Translations under genes and position numbers: made by a program
Assembly (NCBI GenBank): GCA_934096405.1
Contig: CAKOLW010000016.1
Location: forward strand, 1 to 27,508
Origin: an uncultured Bacilli bacterium
GTDB lineage: Bacteria; Bacillota_I; Bacilli_A; RF39; UBA660
Length of the DNA stretch: 27,508 nt
Direction of reading: 5' to 3'
Shown here: piece by piece, positions 6,534-12,997 of the stretch
Layout of the letters: each line of letters begins with the position of its first letter
Numbering within the stretch: the first letter of the stretch is position 1
The notes under the pieces: generated by a model
The model's database searches: none
Seen by the model: only the letters and a program-made list of their open reading frames with translations
Told to the model about the DNA's origin: nothing

Positions 6534-7125
6534 AATCACCACTACTATATAGTATCTTATCAATAATTCCATATTGTAAAGCCTTACTAGCACTCAACCA
6601 CAGGTCTTTACCAGTAGCCTCATTCTTTATTTGATTGTAAGTTCTATTACTTTTCTCGGCTAGTATTTTGAATAGTTTATGGTTCAAATCTCTTGAGTGG
6701 TCTAAATTGTTTTGCATCTCCCCAACCTTTCCAACAGAGATTGAAGATACTTCATGTATCATTACTTCGGCATTGGGTAAGATATACCTTTTTCCTTTTG
6801 CACCATTAACAAGTAGTACACTAGCCATACTAAAGCATTTACCAATACATACAGTAGATACTTTGCTCTTAATCATATTCATCGTGTCATAAATTGCAAG
6901 ACCAGATGAAACATTACCACCATTTGAATTAATATACATTACGATGTCATCGTGATTTAGAGTATCAAGCCTTAACAATTTATCTATGACGTCCTTTGCT
7001 AAAGCATCATCAATAGAGCCGTCAACATATATTATTCGATTGTCAATCAGTTTAATTGATGATATTTGTTTTTCTTTGACCTTTTGTTCCTTTTTTTCTT
7101 TATTCTTATTGCTATTGTAATTCAT
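6496..7125 (-). CDS. ClpP-family serine protease carried by the element, 209 aa
   Basis: A ClpP/crotonase-fold serine peptidase. The oxyanion-side strand IVMYINSNGG (61-70), nucleophile Ser99 in GKCFSMASVL, His124 in MIHEVSS and Asp174 in TGKDLWLSAS preserve the Ser-His-Asp triad and the spacing of ClpP. The charged first 20 residues are extra. There are no capsid or portal genes near, so a phage head-maturation role is unlikely. Cleavage of a regulator, such as the repressor at 5127-5474, or action with a host ATPase is possible. RBS AAGGAGG lies eight bases before the ATG. The coupled 105-aa ORF follows with a 38-base overlap. Confidence 0.9.
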   Translation of the reverse strand: MNYNSNKNKEKKEQKVKEKQISSIKLIDNRIIYVDGSIDDALAKDVIDKLLRLDTLNHDDIVMYINSNGGNVSSGLAIYDTMNMIKSKVSTVCIGKCFSMASVLLVNGAKGKRYILPNAEVMIHEVSSISVGKVGEMQNNLDHSRDLNHKLFKILAEKSNRTYNQIKNEATGKDLWLSASKALQYGIIDKILYSSGDYDVYKKHRQRYL

Positions 7126-7241
7126 ATATTATTCCTCCTTAATAAATTACATACATTATTTTAAATGCTTATTTTGATTAGCATTACTGACATGGAACTA
7201 ATGCTCCACTAAAAGTGTAGTTTATTTATATATTAAGGTAG

Positions 7242-7265
7242 ATTGGTTTAGAAAAAGCAACCAAT
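7242..7265 (+). other. Leader hairpin before the 97-aa ORF
   Basis: ATTGGTT (7242-7248) and AACCAAT (7259-7265) form a 7-bp stem with a 10-base loop, ending about 10 bases before the AGGAGG of the next gene. With no T tract it is not a terminator. It may stabilise or regulate the mRNA. Confidence 0.4.
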
Positions 7266-7287
7266 ATTTAAGAGAGGAGGAAATCTC

Positions 7288-7581
7288 ATGCAATACTTTG
7301 AAGGATACACGTTTGAAGAATTTGAAGAAATATATGGTTGTAAACCATATTCTTACTGCAACGGATATAAGGTGTTTTTAGATGACCTTATATGGTACTC
7401 AGAAGATAGAATTGACATTAACTGGGTAAAGCGTAGAATTCGTCAAGCACAAGAAGATGGTATAGATATTAGATACCTATTCGAAACAGAAGATGAGCGT
7501 TATGCTAGAGAAATGCGTAAAGAAGAAGAGAAAAGAGAACGCATGCGTGAAAATCTAAGAAGAAATGGAATAATAAAATAA
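7288..7581 (+). CDS. Charged 97-aa protein at the right end of the element
   Basis: AGAGGAGG sits about eight bases before ATG. The first 45 residues are acidic and aromatic (FEGYTFEEFEEIYG, DDLIWYSEDR). The second half is a long, highly charged helix (RYAREMRKEEEKRERMRENLRR). No known domain is recognised. It is the only gene between the ClpP-like promoter region and attR, divergent from the protease operon, and ends in a strong terminator. The layout suggests an element-specific accessory or DNA-mimic-like protein, but nothing in the sequence proves it. Confidence 0.7.
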   Translation: MQYFEGYTFEEFEEIYGCKPYSYCNGYKVFLDDLIWYSEDRIDINWVKRRIRQAQEDGIDIRYLFETEDERYAREMRKEEEKRERMRENLRRNGIIK

Positions 7582-7604
7582 GGATACCTTGTGTCCTTAT
7601 TTTT
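7577..7604 (+). terminator. Terminator at the right end of the element
   Basis: An 8-bp stem AATAAGGA (7577-7584) with TCCTTATT (7594-7601), a 9-base loop and a T run to 7604. It lies about 40 bases before attR and mirrors the terminator next to attL. Confidence 0.8.
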
Positions 7605-7633
7605 CACTACTTTTGATGATTACATTTATTTCG

Positions 7634-7650
7634 TATATTGGCGAAAGCAT
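7634..7650. other. attR, right junction of the integrated element
   Basis: The shared GAA is at 7643-7645, with ATATTG just before it as at the left junction (374-379). ABC ATPase codons resume at AGC 7646. The element-side TTCGTATATTGGC (7630-7642) is roughly complementary to the element side of attL. Confidence 0.7.
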
Positions 7651-7813
7651 CTCTTTATCTGAAAGAATAATTGTGCTTACTAATAGGCCTGCTAGGGTAA
7701 AGAATATTTATGATATTAATTTAAGTAATAAGAGTAATCCTATTAATAATAGAAAGGCTCCTGAATTTAGTTATTATTATGACATGATTTGGAAGGATAT
7801 TGATAATGATTAG
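7646..7813 (+). pseudogene. C-terminal fragment of the interrupted ABC transporter ATPase
   Basis: The frame encodes SISLSERIIVLTNRPARVK and then an Asn-rich tail to TAG at 7811-7813. SLSERIIVLTNRPARV is the conserved stretch that follows the switch histidine (SHDIAE) in NitT/TauT/SsuB-type ATPases, and it continues the fragment ending at 383. A start at 7589 (TTG) would give only a 74-aa chimera of element and ATPase sequence. The stop overlaps the permease ATG, as expected of an original ATPase-permease operon. Confidence 0.85.
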
Positions 7814-8591
7814 TGATAAACAATTAAAGTTTATTAAGAATGAGAAAAAGAAGAAGTTATTTGTTTTATTTAGTCAGTTATTTATAGGAATTTTTATTAT
7901 AGGTTTATGGGAAGTGTTAGCTAGATTAAATGTTATTAATACATTTATAACAAGTTCTCCTAGTAGGATTGTTAATAATATTTATAGTTTACTTATGAGT
8001 GGTAATTTGTTTAAACATGTATCGGTTACCTTAAGTGAAACTTTAATAGCGTTTTTTATAACATTAGTGGTTAGTTTTATTGTTTCATTACTTATATATA
8101 AAAGTCAAACTTTTTCTAAGATAATTGATCCTTATTTGACTATTTTTAATAGTTTACCTAAAGTTGCATTGGGTCCTATATTAATTATATGGATAGGCGC
8201 TAATAAGAGAAGTATTATTACTATGGCTATTTTAATTTCTATTATTGTTAGTATTCAAAGTATTTCTGTTGGACTTAAGAATACAAATAGTAATAGAATT
8301 AAGATATTAAAGATTTTTGGTGCGAATGAATATCAAATATTAAAGTATGTTCTTTTACCTAGTAATTTTAAGATTATTATTAACACATGTAAAATTAATA
8401 TAGGGATGTGCTTAATAGGTATAGTCATGGGGGAGTTTCTTACTAGCAAAGCGGGTATTGGTTATTTAATTCTTTATGGTAGTCAAGTGTTTAATTTAAC
8501 TTTAGTTATGAGTGGTATTGTTATATTGTTAATTCTTTCTATAATTCTTTATGAGATTATTAGTGTAATAGAAAAACATTTAGATTTTTAG
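7806..8591 (+). CDS. ABC transporter permease, NitT/TauT (SsuC-like) family, 261 aa
   Basis: An integral membrane subunit of an importer for small oxyanions or amines of the nitrate/sulfonate/taurine or thiamine-precursor type. It has about six hydrophobic segments and the EAA-type cytoplasmic loop IFGANEYQILKYVLLPS followed by the conserved Gly region. EVLARLNVINTFITSSPSRI near the N terminus is typical of the family. ATG 7806 overlaps the ATPase stop and has AAGGAT before it. A TTG start two codons earlier is unlikely. With the ATPase gene disrupted, the transporter is probably inactive unless the element excises or another ATPase serves it. The substrate-binding protein gene is not in the window. 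Confidence 0.9.
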   Translation: MISDKQLKFIKNEKKKKLFVLFSQLFIGIFIIGLWEVLARLNVINTFITSSPSRIVNNIYSLLMSGNLFKHVSVTLSETLIAFFITLVVSFIVSLLIYKSQTFSKIIDPYLTIFNSLPKVALGPILIIWIGANKRSIITMAILISIIVSIQSISVGLKNTNSNRIKILKIFGANEYQILKYVLLPSNFKIIINTCKINIGMCLIGIVMGEFLTSKAGIGYLILYGSQVFNLTLVMSGIVILLILSIILYEIISVIEKHLDF

Positions 8592-8611
8592 GTCTAAATG
8601 TTTATTTTTTA
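8574..8611. terminator. Bidirectional terminator between permease and surface protein
   Basis: An 11-bp stem AAACATTTAGA (8574-8584) with TCTAAATGTTT (8593-8603), an 8-base loop and T-rich flanks on both strands. The permease stop lies in the loop side, and the convergent surface protein gene ends at 8609. Confidence 0.85.
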
Positions 8612-10234
8612 TTTGTGATTTTTCTTTAAATATAACGTACATCCTATTAAAGCTATCATTGAAATAGAACCGATAAGTATGTAAGTTATGATATTATCTC
8701 CAGTTTGTGGGTTTTCTATTTTTTGAATAGTTGAAGTTCTTTCAGCAAGTGTATATATACTAAAGTGATTAGTATTAAATACTGCTTCTCCATTTTCTAC
8801 TTTTACTTCATATTCTTCTTTTTCACCATTATTATTTACATAATATGCAACTAAGTCTTTGTCTTTTAATTCATCTTTTATTGGAATTCTTACTTCAAAT
8901 GATCCATCATTTAGTTTAGTTATATATTTATTTGTTGAATTAGAGAATAGTTTTAAATCAAACATATCATTATTAGTTGTGTTTAATATTTTAATTATCT
9001 TGTCATATTCTTCACCACTAGTTAATTCTTTTACTTGTATTAGAGTATCTAATGGTAATGTGTTATCAGTTGATGTTATTGTTATGTTTGTTTTTATATC
9101 TGAAGTTTTATATGATGGAGTATACACTTTGTTACTATCTTTTTTTACTAAGAATGCTTTTTCTTTATTGCCTATCTTTGCTACATAGATTATTCCATCT
9201 GAAGATAATTCTTTTAGTTTATTAACTTCATCTTTGTATGCTTGTTTTTCTTCTTCACTTCCATTTGGATTAACAAATTGTAGATAGTAATTTATAGTGT
9301 CATCTATGTATTTTTGAAGAGTCGCATCATATTTAGATATTTCTACAATACCCTTTCCAATATAATTATCTATTCTTTCTTGAATTGTTTTCATGATGTT
9401 TTCGTCTTTTGTGTTATCTGATACATAAAGAATATTTTTAGTTTCAATACCAAAGAATCCAAATGAAGCATAAAGTGTGTCGTTATAAGTAAATGCTGCC
9501 ATTCCAATAGCTGCGGTAGTTAAAATGTCATCAGTTCCAGCTCTTACATCTAGATAAAAGTTTTTATAGTCAATAGCACTTTTAAATTCATTTGAGTAGT
9601 TTATTGGAGATCCACCATATACCCAGTAATTAATAAATTCTAAGTCTTTTAAGTCAAAAATTGTTTTTCCATTTAGCTTTTTAATTATAGAATCAACTAA
9701 TTTTTTATCATTTTCATCGTATGCAAAGTTTACTTTTACATTTTTATAAAATTTACCATTTGAATATAAACGTAACTCACATTCGTCATATGATTCATTG
9801 CAGTTTCCCATAGTATATCCTGGAAATTCTTGTGGAAAAAAACTTTCCAATAATACAAATTTTTCATCTTCATTAGTTGGCTTTACAGCTTTTAATGTTA
9901 TTTCATTTTCTTCAATTTCTTTTCTTTCAACTACTGTATAAGTTAAAATTCCTGTTTCAGAAAAATATAAATATTCTCCTATTTGAGCTTCATCATTTTC
10001 ATATGTATTATTTTCATTTTTTAACAATAAGTGGTCTGTATCAATGTTAACTACTTTAGATATTTCTTTTTTTAAATCTAAAATTGTTCTAGTATCATCA
10101 TCTTTTATAACAATACTTTTAGTTGTGCCATCTGGTAGTATGTAATTTAATGTACCATCAGCTTTTACATTAGTTACACCTAGTGCTATAAATGCAATTA
10201 ATGTAAGTGAAAACATTTTTAATGCTTTCTTCAT
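8609..10234 (-). CDS. Sortase-anchored surface protein with ubiquitin-like N-terminal domain, 541 aa
   Basis: A signal peptide (residues 1-25, cut likely after VKA) is followed at about 28-91 by a segment with the ubiquitin/beta-grasp course: hairpin LNYILPDGTTKSIVI, helix TILDLKKEISK, then DTDHLLLKNENNTYEND. A large region of unknown type follows. The end is a cell-wall sorting signal: NPQTG (508-512), a hydrophobic stretch and KKNHK. NPQTG departs from LPxTG at the first residue but keeps PxTG. GGAGAGTGA precedes ATG. It is flanked on both sides by near-identical palindromic terminators and follows the TasA-like gene. Its ligand or function is unknown. Confidence 0.75.
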   Translation of the reverse strand: MKKALKMFSLTLIAFIALGVTNVKADGTLNYILPDGTTKSIVIKDDDTRTILDLKKEISKVVNIDTDHLLLKNENNTYENDEAQIGEYLYFSETGILTYTVVERKEIEENEITLKAVKPTNEDEKFVLLESFFPQEFPGYTMGNCNESYDECELRLYSNGKFYKNVKVNFAYDENDKKLVDSIIKKLNGKTIFDLKDLEFINYWVYGGSPINYSNEFKSAIDYKNFYLDVRAGTDDILTTAAIGMAAFTYNDTLYASFGFFGIETKNILYVSDNTKDENIMKTIQERIDNYIGKGIVEISKYDATLQKYIDDTINYYLQFVNPNGSEEEKQAYKDEVNKLKELSSDGIIYVAKIGNKEKAFLVKKDSNKVYTPSYKTSDIKTNITITSTDNTLPLDTLIQVKELTSGEEYDKIIKILNTTNNDMFDLKLFSNSTNKYITKLNDGSFEVRIPIKDELKDKDLVAYYVNNNGEKEEYEVKVENGEAVFNTNHFSIYTLAERTSTIQKIENPQTGDNIITYILIGSISMIALIGCTLYLKKNHK

Positions 10235-10290
10235 TTTGTATCACTCTCCTATTTTAATAATAACATAATTTTTATTATTTTCATAGAAAA

Positions 10291-10323
10291 AAATAAAAAC
10301 ATTTAGATATTCTTCTAAATGTT
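10291..10323 (-). terminator. Terminator of the TasA-like gene
   Basis: A 10-bp stem AACATTTAGA/TCTAAATGTT (10298-10307 with 10314-10323) and a T run on the minus strand. It covers the stop codon of the TasA-like gene and repeats the arm sequence of the terminator at 8574. Confidence 0.8.
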
Positions 10324-11008
10324 AAGATTCAGGAATATATTCTCCATGTGCAGTTATAAGTGTTACAAAGAATTTTCCTTGACTTGCATTAGCTGCATCA
10401 CTTTTTAACCAAGCATATAAGCTGAATATTTTTGATGTTCCACTTTCTAGATAAATGTTATTTACTAATTCATGTTCATTGTTAGTATTTAAAGTTTCTG
10501 AATACAATTTAATTGTAGGAGTGCTTCCATATTCACCAATTGCAACTTTTATTTCACTATCGTCTACTGCACTACTAAAACTTTCTGTGTAAGTTGTTCC
10601 GTTAACTACTCTGTCTTGTGTAAAACTGTTAGCACTTGTATCTTTTTCTAAGTATAAAGATAAGTTTAATGGCAAGCTTCCTGTATTTGTAATTTTAAAA
10701 ATATAAGGTTTTAGAGAATCCCATTCAGTTGCAGTTGTTGGATCATCTTGTGGATAAATTGGAACATAAGTTGTAGTTCCATTTACTGTTTCTGTACCCA
10801 TAATATTACCCATGTTTGGTATAGATGTATCACAAGTTGAATCTTGACATATAGTTAAATTTATGTCACCAAATGTAATTACATCAACCTGTCCTTCTTT
10901 TTCAACTTTAAATATAGAATATGTAAACATTAAAAATAAAGTTGTTACTAGACATACAATTGATATAGTTATCAATATTTCTCTTTTTATTAATTTTTCT
11001 AATCCCAT
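10322..11008 (-). CDS. TasA/camelysin-like secreted protein, 228 aa
   Basis: The N terminus has a basic stretch and one hydrophobic segment (residues about 10-31) followed by the FTYSIFKVE region. That is the usual place of SipW-type cleavage (typically around TYAYFSD). The rest is beta-rich, Thr/Asn/Ser-rich and low in Lys, with FKITNTGSLPLNLSLYL and AWLKSDAANASQGKFFVTL, the layout of TasA/CalY family biofilm or fibre proteins. The SipW-like peptidase is two genes upstream. Start ATG 11008 has AGGTGA in front; a GTG at 11017 forms part of that site and is rejected. Assignment is by architecture and context, not by close sequence match. Confidence 0.6.
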   Translation of the reverse strand: MGLEKLIKREILITISIVCLVTTLFLMFTYSIFKVEKEGQVDVITFGDINLTICQDSTCDTSIPNMGNIMGTETVNGTTTYVPIYPQDDPTTATEWDSLKPYIFKITNTGSLPLNLSLYLEKDTSANSFTQDRVVNGTTYTESFSSAVDDSEIKVAIGEYGSTPTIKLYSETLNTNNEHELVNNIYLESGTSKIFSLYAWLKSDAANASQGKFFVTLITAHGEYIPES

Positions 11009-11038
11009 TTTTATCACCTAGTACTATATTCTGTATAT

Positions 11039-11067
11039 ATTTTATAATAATTTGATTAACTATTCAA
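11039..11067 (-). promoter_or_regulatory. Promoter of the TasA-like gene
   Basis: TTGAAT (11062-11067), a 17-base spacer and TAAAAT (11039-11044) on the minus strand, about 30 bases before the ATG. Confidence 0.55.
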
Positions 11068-11089
11068 GAAAAATTGTTTAATTTTACAT

Positions 11090-11611
11090 TTATATTTCAT
11101 CTATTTTAAAACTTATTTGTAAATTTTTATTTTGTTCTGAATTCGGTGTCTCTTCTGCTAACCAAATGTAACACTTTTTATCTATTATAGAATTATTATA
11201 ACTAATATTTTCTTCAAGTGTGTAGTATGTTTTATTTTTTATAGTAATTTTTTCTAGTTCATTTAAATATCTTGTATTATTATTTATTTTAATCTTCATA
11301 TAATCTATGTTTAGTTCTGATTTTTCAATAATTAGATATATAACATAGTATTTACTATTGTTAGAACTGTTTTGTATTTCTAACTCAATATAATTATTAT
11401 TAATTTCTTGTTCTAAGTTTGTAGGATATAAATCATTTAGATGGGATTCTTTTATATTTAATTCTAGATTTGAAAAGTTTTTATTAATATATTTTGTTGA
11501 TACAGATTGATTTATTGTTAAATTATCCCATGTTATATTTGTTATTACTATTAATATTATTAGAAATACTATTTCACTTATAGTATTAATTATTTTTTTA
11601 TTTATATTCAT
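11090..11611 (-). CDS. Membrane-anchored secreted protein of unknown function, 173 aa
   Basis: One hydrophobic segment (about residues 10-28), then an extracytoplasmic part rich in Asn, Ile and Tyr with no recognised domain. It is small, mostly beta-type, and sits between the SipW-like peptidase and the TasA-like protein, both of which are secreted-fibre components in better-studied Firmicutes. A minor fibre or anchoring subunit (TapA-like in role only) is plausible. GGGGGA precedes ATG by seven bases, and a strong promoter lies at 11639-11667. Confidence 0.65.
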   Translation of the reverse strand: MNINKKIINTISEIVFLIILIVITNITWDNLTINQSVSTKYINKNFSNLELNIKESHLNDLYPTNLEQEINNNYIELEIQNSSNNSKYYVIYLIIEKSELNIDYMKIKINNNTRYLNELEKITIKNKTYYTLEENISYNNSIIDKKCYIWLAEETPNSEQNKNLQISFKIDEI

Positions 11612-11638
11612 ATATATTTCCCCCTGAATATGTAGTAT

Positions 11639-11667
11639 ATTGTACTAAAAATGTTACATTATGTCAA
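11639..11667 (-). promoter_or_regulatory. Strong promoter of the 173-aa secreted protein
   Basis: TTGACA (11662-11667), a 17-base spacer and TACAAT (11639-11644) on the minus strand. It follows the terminator of the signal peptidase gene closely. Confidence 0.75.
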
Positions 11668-11668
11668 T

Positions 11669-11691
11669 TAAAAAAATGATATTTCTATCAC
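11669..11691 (-). terminator. Terminator of the signal peptidase gene
   Basis: On the minus strand GTGATA-GAAA-TATCAT (stem 11676-11691 with one G-T pair) is followed by seven or more T. It includes the stop codon. Confidence 0.7.
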
Positions 11692-12317
11692 TTTTTCTTT
11701 TTTTCTTTAGCTTCATTTTCTTCTTCTTCAATTTTTTTCGCATCATCCATTTTGTTTTTTACTTTTATTAGTTTAACTAATTTTATTATATCATAAATTA
11801 TTATTCCAAATGCAGGTACTAGTATAGCTACAAACCAACCACCTTTGCTTGCTAGAAAGAATTGTATTCTGCCTAATTGAGGTATTACAAATCTGACAGT
11901 ACCAATTACTTTATCACTCATTATTATTTCATCGTCGGGAACTGGATTTGCGTCACCTTGAGTTCTAAACGTTATTCCGTTATTTGTATTAAATTTTTCT
12001 ATAACTCTATGAGTAATTGGAGTAGAACCAAAGTAACTATTAGTACTATAATATGAAACTATGTCTCCTATTTGAATGTCTTGTGGATCTTTTTTGACTA
12101 CAAAAACTACATCATAAACTTGAATTCCAGGTGTCATACTTGGACTAATGATTGTGTATAATCCTAAAGGTGCATTTTGTCCTTTAGCTTGTGCAATTTT
12201 GTTTATGGTAATGTATGTAATTAAGAATGCTCCTATAACACATAGTATAGCCATGACACACCACGATATAGTTTTAGAAATGTAATTAAATATTTTATAG
12301 CCCTTTTTATTTTTCAT
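11688..12317 (-). CDS. sipW: Signal peptidase I of SipW/ER type, 209 aa
   Basis: A membrane-bound signal peptidase that removes leader peptides from exported proteins. The nucleophile is Ser60 in SPSMTPG. The general base position is His103 in THRVIEK, not Lys, which marks the SipW/archaeal/ER class. GDANPVPDDE (121-130) gives the acidic box. Transmembrane segments lie at about 18-40 and 156-178, and the C-terminal tail is a long Lys/Glu-rich cytoplasmic helix. SipW-type enzymes are dedicated to TasA-like substrates, and such genes follow directly. AGGTGA precedes ATG, and a consensus promoter at 12339-12367 drives it. It has its own terminator. Confidence 0.9.
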   Translation of the reverse strand: MKNKKGYKIFNYISKTISWCVMAILCVIGAFLITYITINKIAQAKGQNAPLGLYTIISPSMTPGIQVYDVVFVVKKDPQDIQIGDIVSYYSTNSYFGSTPITHRVIEKFNTNNGITFRTQGDANPVPDDEIIMSDKVIGTVRFVIPQLGRIQFFLASKGGWFVAILVPAFGIIIYDIIKLVKLIKVKNKMDDAKKIEEEENEAKEKKKK

Positions 12318-12338
12318 TTAAGTTCACCTACTATAATA

Positions 12339-12367
12339 ATTATAATACATAGTTTAACATAGTTCAA
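12339..12367 (-). promoter_or_regulatory. Promoter of the sipW-like gene
   Basis: TTGAAC (12362-12367), a 17-base spacer and TATAAT (12339-12344) on the minus strand, giving a leader of about 15 bases. Confidence 0.75.
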
Positions 12368-12372
12368 GATAT

Positions 12373-12394
12373 AAAAGAATGTATTTATTCTTTT
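12373..12394 (-). terminator. Terminator of the typA-queH operon
   Basis: An 8-bp stem AAAAGAAT/ATTCTTTT (12373-12380 with 12387-12394) and a 6-base loop, just after the queH stop. The T tract is interrupted. Confidence 0.6.
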
Positions 12395-12400
12395 TGACAC

Positions 12401-12991
12401 TTATTTTGTTCTTGAATAAATACATCCACAATAATTTTGTCTATATAAGTTATTTTCTTTCGATAATTCTATAGACCTTTTATATCCATTTTTCTTTTTA
12501 AAGTCTGAATATAAGTATTTAATGTTAAATTCTTTTGATAGCTCTTCTCCTATTTTATTAAGTATTTGGCTATTTTTATATGGACTGACAGTTAATGTTG
12601 TACCAAAGTAATCAAAATTATTCTTTTTTGCTAGTAAGGCTGTTTTTTCTAATCTTAGGTAATAACATTTATGACATCTTATTCCACCTTCTGGAATATT
12701 CTCTAGTCCTTTACTCATTTCTTTAAATAATTCGTTATCATAATCTGAATCCATAAAATTTATACCTTTATCTTTTATATAATTTATTTGTTCTTCTTTT
12801 CTTTTTAGGTATTCTTCATATGGTTCTATATTAGGATTATAATAAAGTATAGTTATTTCGAAATAAGGTAATAATCTTTCAATTACTGAAGAAGAACATG
12901 GGGCACAACAGGAATGTAGAAGTAATTTTGGTTTTGTGCCTATATTTTCTTTTATTATTTTTTCTAATTCTAAATCATAATTTATATTCAT
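12401..12991 (-). CDS. queH: Epoxyqueuosine reductase QueH, 196 aa
   Basis: This enzyme makes queuosine in tRNA by reducing epoxyqueuosine; QueH is the alternative to cobalamin-dependent QueG. The family motifs are all present: HSCCAPC (Cys28, Cys29, Cys32), GGIRCHKCYYLRLEKTA (Cys106, Cys109), FGTTLTVSPYKN (129-140) and NYCGCIYS (Cys188, Cys190). These cysteines hold the iron-sulfur cluster and the second metal. It starts six bases after the typA stop, so the two are cotranscribed. The length is normal for the family. The other queuosine genes are not in this window. Confidence 0.95.
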   Translation of the reverse strand: MNINYDLELEKIIKENIGTKPKLLLHSCCAPCSSSVIERLLPYFEITILYYNPNIEPYEEYLKRKEEQINYIKDKGINFMDSDYDNELFKEMSKGLENIPEGGIRCHKCYYLRLEKTALLAKKNNFDYFGTTLTVSPYKNSQILNKIGEELSKEFNIKYLYSDFKKKNGYKRSIELSKENNLYRQNYCGCIYSRTK

Positions 12992-12997
12992 AATAAC

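Larger units (their letters stand above)
381..7645. mobile_element. Integrative element of about 7.26 kb inserted in an ABC ATPase gene
   Basis: The limits are set by the interrupted ATPase gene: 383 joined to 7646 restores SHDIAE-SISLSERIIVL in frame. Joining the ends of the element gives TTCG-TATAT, ten bases, ATATA-C-CGAA, an imperfect dyad centred on the G-A of the shared GAA. That is what is expected of a serine integrase attP. The recombinase gene ends about 50 bases from attL. The cargo includes a Rep-like protein, PH/GRAM proteins, an XRE repressor, a resolvase, a ClpP-like protease and unknown ORFs. There is no relaxase, coupling protein, terminase or capsid gene, so it is not a self-transmissible ICE or a complete prophage. 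It may be a mobilised element, a satellite or a degraded plasmid cointegrate. Confidence 0.85.

Noticed and set aside
7589..7813. 74-aa independent gene at the right junction
   Set aside because: It is a chance fusion of element DNA with the end of the ABC ATPase, and its C-terminal part matches the family at the exact place where the left fragment stops.
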